Source of the DNA: Pseudomonadota bacterium
Lineage (GTDB): Bacteria; Pseudomonadota; Gammaproteobacteria; Burkholderiales; Burkholderiaceae_C
Length of the DNA: 12,096 nt
NCBI GenBank assembly: GCA_023410975.1
Contig: JAEYPG010000596.1
Span: forward strand, 1 to 12,096
Direction: 5' to 3'
A program made the position numbers and the translations under genes. Positions 1 to 4,114 of the stretch are shown here, piece after piece. The notes beneath the pieces are model-generated. The model was given only the letters and a program-made list of their open reading frames with translations. It had not been told where the DNA came from and searched no databases. The stretch's first letter is position 1. The number at the start of each line of letters is the position of its first letter.

Positions 1-450
1 CCAGGCATCGCGCGAGGCATGCTTCGCGCGTTCCCATTCAAGGCTGGAGCTTCCGCGATGGGTGCCCCAGTCCCGGCTCAGGTCGGACTCGACATCGTCG
101 AACGAGCGGTTGGGGTAGCGCGTGTAGGCATCCACGCCATAGCGGTACGCGGGCCCGTAGTCGTCGTAGCTGCCGCCGCTCACGTACGGACGGCTCGAGT
201 AGTTCTCGCGCCAATACTGGTCTTCGACGGCGGGGTCGGCGGCCTTCGCAATGCCTTTGCCAGCCAGGGCACCCACCACCGCGCCCGCAATGGCACCCAC
301 CGCCGCGCCGACCGGCCCAGTCATGCCCCCAACCGCAGCACCCGCGGCAGCGCCACCGGCAATGCCACCTGCCGCACCACCCACCACTGCTCCGGTGCCC
401 GTGGCTACCGGGTGGGAGGTGTTCTTGTCAGCCGGGTTCTGAATGCTCAT
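1..450 (-). CDS. Glycine-zipper protein, C-terminus cut by window edge
   Basis: The minus strand is open for 150 codons from ATG at 450 to the window edge, so the C-terminus is missing. A Shine-Dalgarno AGGAG (461-457) lies 6 bases before the ATG. Residues 1-16 are polar. Residues 17-70 are almost entirely Gly/Ala/Val with repeated GxxxG spacing (e.g. GAVVGGAAGG, AIAGAVVGALAGKG), a glycine-zipper segment able to pack in or on a membrane. After residue 71 it becomes hydrophilic and aromatic (DQYWRENY, YDDYGPAYRYG, FDDVESDLSRDW). This architecture resembles small conserved hypothetical proteins common in Comamonadaceae, some linked in annotation to stress or envelope functions. No enzymatic motif is visible and the function is unknown. 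The low-complexity GC-rich stretch also opens long spurious frames on the plus strand. The gene is divergent from the acetyltransferase gene, with 181 bases between the two starts. Confidence 0.85.
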   Translation of the reverse strand, partial: MSIQNPADKNTSHPVATGTGAVVGGAAGGIAGGAAAGAAVGGMTGPVGAAVGAIAGAVVGALAGKGIAKAADPAVEDQYWRENYSSRPYVSGGSYDDYGPAYRYGVDAYTRYPNRSFDDVESDLSRDWGTHRGSSSLEWERAKHASRDAW

Positions 451-631
451 GAGAATCTCCTGTTTCCATTTGATGTCCCGCTGTCTGCGTTCCCTGATCG
501 AGATACTTGGTGCGCGAACGGCGGGATGGAACAAGCTCTGCAAGCCGCGTACCCGGTAAGCCGAGTGGAAGGCGTTGCCGGTAGTCAGCGCATGCTTCCA
601 GCCCGAGTCCCACTGCCTCACGGAGAGCGCC

Positions 632-1087
632 ATGCCCGACATTCAAGTCCATCACCTGGGCCCCGCGGACGTCGGTCTGCTGCACGGGTTGAATGCCGTC
701 TTCGCCGAGGCCTTCGAAGACGCCCGGACATACCTGGACGCGCCGCCCTCGGACGACTACTGCCGCCAGGTGCTGGGCCGGGACCACGTGATCGTGCTCG
801 TGGCCCGCGTACAGGAAGCGGTGGTGGGCGGACTGGTGGCCTACGAGCTGTTCAAGCTCGAACGGGCGCGCAGCGAGATCTACATCTACGACCTGGCCGT
901 GGCCGAGGCGCATCGCCGGCGGGGCATCGCCACGCGGTTGATCGGGCAACTGCGTGCCATCGCGCAGCAGCGAGGCGCCTGGGTCGTCTACGTGCAGGCC
1001 GACTACGGCGACGACCCGGCCATCGCCCTCTACGACAAGCTCGGCGTGCGCGAGGAAGTGCTGCACTTCGACCTGCCCGTGCCCTGA
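632..1087 (+). CDS. AAC(3)-I-type aminoglycoside 3-N-acetyltransferase (GNAT)
   Basis: This encodes a 151-residue GNAT acetyltransferase that closely resembles the AAC(3)-I family, which transfers acetyl from acetyl-CoA to the 3-amino group of gentamicin-type aminoglycosides in the cytoplasm. Recognisable family segments are RSEIYIYDLAV (80-90), the acetyl-CoA pyrophosphate loop HRRRGIAT (94-101), and VQADYGDDPAIALYDKLGVR (121-140) followed by EEVLHFD, all nearly as in AAC(3)-Ia. The length also matches the family (about 150-155). The start at 632 is chosen because GGAG (622-625) lies 6 bases upstream and the product then begins like the family; an in-frame ATG at 575 would add 19 unlikely residues. 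It converges on the SMR gene, the stop codons being 16 bases apart. No integron attC or integrase is visible, so this looks chromosomal. Its true substrate could be another amine; activity on gentamicin is inferred. Confidence 0.88.
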   Translation: MPDIQVHHLGPADVGLLHGLNAVFAEAFEDARTYLDAPPSDDYCRQVLGRDHVIVLVARVQEAVVGGLVAYELFKLERARSEIYIYDLAVAEAHRRRGIATRLIGQLRAIAQQRGAWVVYVQADYGDDPAIALYDKLGVREEVLHFDLPVP

Positions 1088-1103
1088 GCCTGCCGTTCGT
1101 TTC

Positions 1104-1424
1104 TCAGTGAGGGGTCACGAACTTCAAGCCGACGATGCCTGCGGAGATCAGCGCCAGGCACACGAGCCGCCCGACCGCGGCCGATTCGCCCAGCAGCACG
1201 ATGCCGAGCACGGCGGTCCCCACCGCTCCGATGCCGGTCCAGACTGCGTAGGCCGTTCCGACCGGCAACTGCTTCATCGCCAGGCCCAGCAGCACGATGC
1301 TCACCACCATCGAACCGACCGTGCCCAGCGTCGGCCAAAGGCGCGTGAAGCCCTCCGTGTATTTCAGGCCAATGGCCCAGCCCACCTCGAACAGCCCCGC
1401 CACCACGATCAACCACCAAGCCAC
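1104..1424 (-). CDS. sugE: Gdx/SugE-type SMR exporter (guanidinium)
   Basis: This encodes a 106-residue small multidrug resistance protein with four predicted membrane helices, at the usual family length (about 105). Such proteins work as antiparallel dimers in the inner membrane and exchange protons for substrate. Residues typical of the Gdx (SugE) branch, which exports guanidinium and some quaternary ammonium cations, are present: the proton/substrate glutamate E13 in GLFEVGW, with G10 and W16; S42 in helix 2; and AVWTGIGAVG with W62 in helix 3. LGES closes helix 3. The start is GTG at 1424, preceded 8 bases upstream by GGAG (1436-1433); this gives the family N-terminus MAWWLIV. The open frame continues far upstream through the divergent LysR gene, but that extension is an artefact. 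It faces a LysR regulator across an AT-rich palindrome, which suggests LysR control. No guanidine riboswitch was seen; the leader is very short. Confidence 0.9.
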   Translation of the reverse strand: MAWWLIVVAGLFEVGWAIGLKYTEGFTRLWPTLGTVGSMVVSIVLLGLAMKQLPVGTAYAVWTGIGAVGTAVLGIVLLGESAAVGRLVCLALISAGIVGLKFVTPH

Positions 1425-1458
1425 TTTGCGCACTCCATAAGCCTTCGGAAGGCGCGAG

Positions 1459-1489
1459 ACTTTATATCTTTGCACTTGATATAAAAAGT
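1459..1489. promoter_or_regulatory. LysR-type operator between sugE and lysR
   Basis: The 90-base divergent intergenic region contains a perfect 8-bp inverted repeat, TTTATATC (1461-1468), 9 bases, GATATAAA (1478-1485). The outer bases AC...GT continue the symmetry with a 2-base offset. The core ATC-N9-GAT satisfies the T-N11-A rule of LysR-family binding sites. It sits 30 bases before the regulator start and 37 bases before the exporter start, and it is a sharp AT-rich island in GC-rich DNA. It therefore probably contains promoter elements for both genes. Binding by the adjacent LysR protein is inferred from position and symmetry. Confidence 0.7.
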
Positions 1490-1514
1490 CAGCTGCTTTC
1501 AGATTGATTGACAG

Positions 1515-2450
1515 ATGGCATTCAACTTCGACAACCTGACGGTGTTCCTGGCAGCGATGGAGCACGGCTCGTTTTCTGCGGCTGCACGGCGCCTGGGGCG
1601 GGTACCGTCCGCCGTCAGCATGACCATCGGCAACCTTGAAGCCGAGCTGGGCCTGGCGCTGTTCGACCGCAGCGGGCGCGAGCCCCGTCCGACGCCTCAG
1701 GCGTTGGCGCTCCTGCCGCAGGCGCGGCTGCTCGTCGAGCAGCTGCGCAAGCTGGACCGGCACGCCTTGTCGCTGAGCCAGGGCCTGGAGGCGCGGCTGA
1801 CGCTGGTCGTCGTTCCCGAGCTGCTGGCCGCGGCGCCCTGGAGCGAGGCGCTCGCAACGCTGTCCGCGGAAGTCCCGCTGCTGGAAGTGGAGGTGCTCGC
1901 GGCACCGCAGGCCGATGCGCTGGGCATGGTGCAGGACGGGCGCGCGCAACTGGCGCTGGTGTTCGAGCGCCTCGGCGTGGATGCGCGCGAGGAGTTCCAG
2001 GAGGTCGCGCAGGAAACGCTGATCGCGGTGGTCTCGCCGGCACACCCGCTGCTGGCGCGGGATGGCAGCCGGGCCGTTCGCGATGAGCAGCTGCTGTCCG
2101 AGCGCCAGGTCATCGTGGCCGGCCGGCACTGCGGGGACGTGGACAAGCGCATCGCCATCTCGCGCCACCAGTGGCGTACCGACAACCCCGTCGCGGCGCT
2201 GCAGATGGTGATGGCGGGACTGGGGTGGGCCTGGCTGCCCCAGGGCTTCGTGCGCGCGGCACTGGCCGCGGGCCAGCTGGTCGAGATCCCGGCGCAGAAC
2301 TTCACCAACGTCCTGAAGCTCTGGGTGGTCGTGGTCTGGGCCAAGCACAAGCCGCCGGGGCCGGCGGCGCGCCGGTTCATCGAGCTGGTGAGCACACGGC
2401 AGCCGGGGCCTGCCGCCGCGGCGCCCGAGGTTGGGGACGCACCGATCTGA
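1515..2450 (+). CDS. LysR-family transcriptional regulator
   Basis: This encodes a 311-residue LysR-type regulator of typical length. The N-terminal winged helix-turn-helix spans about residues 4-62 (FLAAMEHGSFSAAARRLG, then PSAVSMTIGNLEAELGLALF), followed by a linker helix and a periplasmic-binding-like effector domain (about 92-290). In that domain VSPAHPLL and LQMVMAGLGWAWLPQGFV match conserved family positions. The last 20 residues are a Pro/Ala-rich tail. ATG at 1515 is used; the upstream ribosome site is weak (GACAG), but an earlier start would run into the palindrome. It is transcribed divergently from the Gdx/SugE exporter, and LysR proteins often control the divergent neighbour and themselves. 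The effector is unknown; a guanidinium-like or quaternary cation substrate of the exporter is a reasonable guess only. Confidence 0.92.
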   Translation: MAFNFDNLTVFLAAMEHGSFSAAARRLGRVPSAVSMTIGNLEAELGLALFDRSGREPRPTPQALALLPQARLLVEQLRKLDRHALSLSQGLEARLTLVVVPELLAAAPWSEALATLSAEVPLLEVEVLAAPQADALGMVQDGRAQLALVFERLGVDAREEFQEVAQETLIAVVSPAHPLLARDGSRAVRDEQLLSERQVIVAGRHCGDVDKRIAISRHQWRTDNPVAALQMVMAGLGWAWLPQGFVRAALAAGQLVEIPAQNFTNVLKLWVVVVWAKHKPPGPAARRFIELVSTRQPGPAAAAPEVGDAPI

Positions 2451-2501
2451 GCGTGGTGCCGGTCCGGCCTACTTGATGGACCGCTCCTGCTGGTTGAACC
2501 T

Positions 2502-3191
2502 CTACAGGATCGGTTTCTTCTTCTCGTTGAAGCGGGCCTTGTTTTCGTCGATCAGGTTGCGGCCCTTGGTGTCGATGGAGATGATCAGCGGGCCGAACTG
2601 AAAGATGGCGCGCCGAGGACTCGATGTTCACGCCCATCACGCTGGCGTTGCCGGTGAGGCCCTGCGGGCCCAGGCCGACCTCGTTGAGACCCTTCTCCAG
2701 CAGCCTCTCCATCTGCGCGGCGTTGGGGTTGGGGTGGCACGAATCCACCGGGCGCAGGATGGCCTTCTTGGACAGCCGCGCCGCGGTCTCGGCCGAGGTG
2801 GAGACGCCCACGCCGACGAGCATCGGCGGGCAGGCGTTGACGCCGCGTGAGCTGATGAGATCGAACACGAACTCCGCCACGCCCTCGTAGCCCTCGCCGC
2901 GCATCCGCACCTTGGCCGCGCCGGGCAACGTGCAGCCGCCGCCGGCCATGTCACGTCGATGGTTGCGCTGTCGCCTTGCGGGTCGATCTCCCAGTCCAGC
3001 CAGGGAGTCTTCGAGCCGGTGTTGGTGCCGGTGTTCTTCGCGTCGAAAGTCTCCACCGCGTTGTGGCGCAGCGGGCCTTTGCGGGTGGCTTCCAGCGTCG
3101 CGAAGTTCAGGATCTCTTCCAGCTCGCCCAGCAGCTGAAAGCGCGCGCCGGCGTTGATGAAGTACTGGATCACGCCCGTGTCCTGGCTGCG
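2502..3191 (-). pseudogene. Degraded class I fumarase / tartrate dehydratase remnant
   Basis: Three minus-strand frames together give parts of an Fe-S class I fumarase. Segment A (about 3188-2940) begins at SQDTG, where the family has CQDTG and an Fe-S cysteine, and continues through GPLRHNAVETFDAKNTGTN. Segment B, in another frame from about 2946 to 2610, has AGGGCTLPG, MRGEGYEGVAEFVFDLISSR, NACPPMLVGVGVST (a second cluster cysteine), LRPVDSCHPNP and GLGPQGLTGNASVMGVNIE. Segment C, in a third frame, reads AIFQFGPLIISIDTKGR and ends at TAG (2504-2502). FGPLI-SID is the pattern of the C-terminus of the beta domain or subunit. The alpha N-terminus, the end of alpha and most of beta are therefore missing, with a small indel near 2945 and an internal deletion near 2605-2615. 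No start or ribosome site was found and no functional enzyme is expected. It is convergent with lysR. Confidence 0.85.
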
Positions 3192-3216
3192 GCAGCGCCA
3201 TCCGGGGTGCTCGGGT

Positions 3217-3235
3217 GCGAGCAATGCATGCTCGC
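3217..3235. repeat. Inverted repeat GCGAGCA-N5-TGCTCGC upstream of nikR
   Basis: This is a perfect 7-bp inverted repeat with a 5-base centre (ATGCA). It overlaps a second, longer-spaced pair TGCATGC (3225-3231) / GCATGCA (3252-3258). It lies in the 130-base gap between the fumarase remnant and nikR. It could be an operator, an RNA hairpin in the nikR leader, or a scar of the rearrangement that removed the fumarase start. The sequence does not decide between these. Confidence 0.5.
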
Positions 3236-3285
3236 GCGACCCTCGCGGCTCGCATGCAGGATGATTCGCAGCATTTGGAACCCGT

Positions 3286-3303
3286 CTGCCGCATGCGCGG
3301 CAG
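3286..3303 (+). repeat. Hairpin CTGCCGC-ATGC-GCGGCAG just before nikR
   Basis: This is a perfect 7-bp stem with a 4-base loop. It ends 8 bases before the nikR ribosome-binding site (GGAG 3312-3315) and 18 bases before the ATG. In an mRNA it would form a stable stem just 5' of the ribosome site. It does not resemble a NikR box, so autoregulation through it is not supported. It may affect nikR translation, or it may be a chance GC-rich palindrome. Confidence 0.45.
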
Positions 3304-3321
3304 GACGGTCCGGAGAAGCTG

Positions 3322-3807
3322 ATGAAACGCCTGACCATGTCCCTGGACGACGATCTGGCCGACGCCTTCGAGGCGCTGGTGCGATCACGTGGCTACGAGA
3401 ACCGCTCGGAAGCCTTTCGCGACCTGCTGCGGCAGGACCTGGGCAGCGCGCGGCTGAGCGAGCAGCCCGATGCCCCCTGCGTGGCGACGTTGAGCTACGT
3501 CTACAACCACCACCAGCGGCAGCTGGCCATGCGCCTGACGGACCTGCAGCACGACCACCACGAGCTGACGGTGTCCACCACGCACGCGCACCTGGACCAT
3601 GACCACTGCATCGAAACCGTCATCCTGCGCGGCCGTACCGATGCCGTGCGGGCTTTCGCTCAGTCAGTGATCGCGCAACCTGGCGTGAGCCACGGCAATC
3701 TGCACCTCGTGCCCATGGCCGTCCATCGCGAGCATGGCCACGACCACCTGGAACCCGTGACTGCGCATCGGAGCGGCCCGGCCCATCGAAAGCGCCCAAG
3801 CCGTTGA
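3322..3807 (+). CDS. nikR: Nickel-responsive transcriptional regulator NikR
   Basis: This encodes a 161-residue ribbon-helix-helix repressor that binds Ni(II) and shuts off nickel uptake genes. Residues 1-45 form the RHH DNA-binding domain (MKRLTMSLDDDL, then SRGYENRSEAFRDLLR). Residues 54-134 form the ACT-like metal-binding domain (VATLSYVYNHH, QHDHHELTVSTTHAHLDHDHC, GVSHGNLHLVP). The four square-planar nickel ligands of E. coli NikR (His76, His87, His89, Cys95) correspond here to His77, His88, His90 and Cys96, so all are kept. The last 27 residues extend beyond the E. coli protein and are His-rich and basic (HREHGHDH... ending HRKRPSR). The start at 3322 has GGAG 6 bases upstream. A matching operator follows at 3932-3958, ahead of a TonB-dependent receptor, which is the likely target. 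No NikR box was found before nikR itself. Confidence 0.95.
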   Translation: MKRLTMSLDDDLADAFEALVRSRGYENRSEAFRDLLRQDLGSARLSEQPDAPCVATLSYVYNHHQRQLAMRLTDLQHDHHELTVSTTHAHLDHDHCIETVILRGRTDAVRAFAQSVIAQPGVSHGNLHLVPMAVHREHGHDHLEPVTAHRSGPAHRKRPSR

Positions 3808-3816
3808 CTTCGCCAC

Positions 3817-3842
3817 CGGCAGCGCTGCAAGGGCTGCTGCCG
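3817..3842 (+). terminator. Possible stem-loop after nikR
   Basis: An inverted repeat CGGCAGC (3817-3823) / GCTGCCG (3836-3842) with a 12-base loop begins 10 bases after the nikR stop. It could end nikR transcription before the NikR-controlled promoter. No T-run follows, so intrinsic termination is doubtful. A second perfect hairpin, GCCTGG-CAT-CCAGGC, lies at 3863-3877. Confidence 0.3.
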
Positions 3843-3931
3843 CTTCGGCCCGCCAGGTGGAAGCCTGGCATCCAGGCGTAAACCCGCGCCTGCCGGGGCG
3901 GCTGCGCCCCTGAGAGCTCGGTACGGATTTT

Positions 3932-3958
3932 GTATGACACTTTTTGTTTTCGTCATAC
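3932..3958 (+). promoter_or_regulatory. NikR operator overlapping the receptor promoter
   Basis: This is a perfect 7-bp inverted repeat, GTATGAC (3932-3938), 13 bases, GTCATAC (3952-3958). The E. coli NikR consensus is GTATGA-N16-TCATAC, and both half-sites match exactly here, although the spacing between hexamers is 15. The site lies in an AT-rich patch in otherwise GC-rich DNA, between nikR and the TonB-receptor gene. A candidate promoter, TTGTAT (3930-3935), 18 bases, CATACG (3954-3959), coincides with it, so bound NikR would block RNA polymerase. The half-sites are strong evidence; the promoter hexamers are weak on their own. Confidence 0.88.
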
Positions 3959-3983
3959 GAGTCCGGGCGCTGCGCCATGTGAG

Positions 3984-4001
3984 GGCCTGCTGCACCAGGC
4001 C
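3984..4001 (+). other. Hairpin in the long leader of the receptor mRNA
   Basis: A perfect 6-bp stem GGCCTG-N6-CAGGCC lies about 25-45 bases after the NikR box and more than 110 bases before the receptor start. The leader between the operator and the ATG is about 150 bases long. No B12 box or known riboswitch core was recognised in it, so the hairpin is reported only as visible structure. Confidence 0.35.
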
Positions 4002-4114
4002 AGGGTGCGTCCGCACCGCCGTCGTGCCGCGTTGGGCTGCCCGCATCCAATCCGCGCCCGTTCGCGTAAGTCACCCGGGCTCCAACGCTTTCTCATGACC
4101 ATCGAGGCCAACAC

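Noticed and set aside
469..493. ECF/sigma-E-like promoter (GGAAC, 15 bases, TCAAA) before the glycine-zipper gene
   Set aside because: The transcript would start at the ribosome-binding site, leaving almost no leader, and the -35 lacks the usual TT. Too weak to list as a feature.
19..1110. Long plus-strand open frame of 363 codons across the left end
   Set aside because: It lies antisense to the glycine-zipper gene and out of frame with the acetyltransferase gene; its Arg/Gly/Ala-rich translation has no recognisable domain. It is a by-product of high GC.
1425..1514. Guanidine riboswitch upstream of sugE
   Set aside because: The divergent gap is only 90 bases and is largely the LysR palindrome; none of the known guanidine riboswitch cores was recognisable.
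1425..2348. Upstream extension of the sugE frame antisense to lysR
   Set aside because: The family N-terminus is at the GTG (1424) with a good ribosome site. The extension is Gln/Arg-rich and is simply the reverse strand of the clear LysR gene.
2377..3338. Two overlapping minus-strand open frames of 305 and 233 codons read as separate genes
   Set aside because: Each holds only one conserved fumarase segment flanked by frameshifted nonsense; together they are explained by one decayed gene.
3620..4074. Minus-strand open frames over the nikR end and intergenic region
   Set aside because: They overlap the clear nikR coding sequence and the NikR operator, have no ribosome site, and their translations match nothing recognisable.
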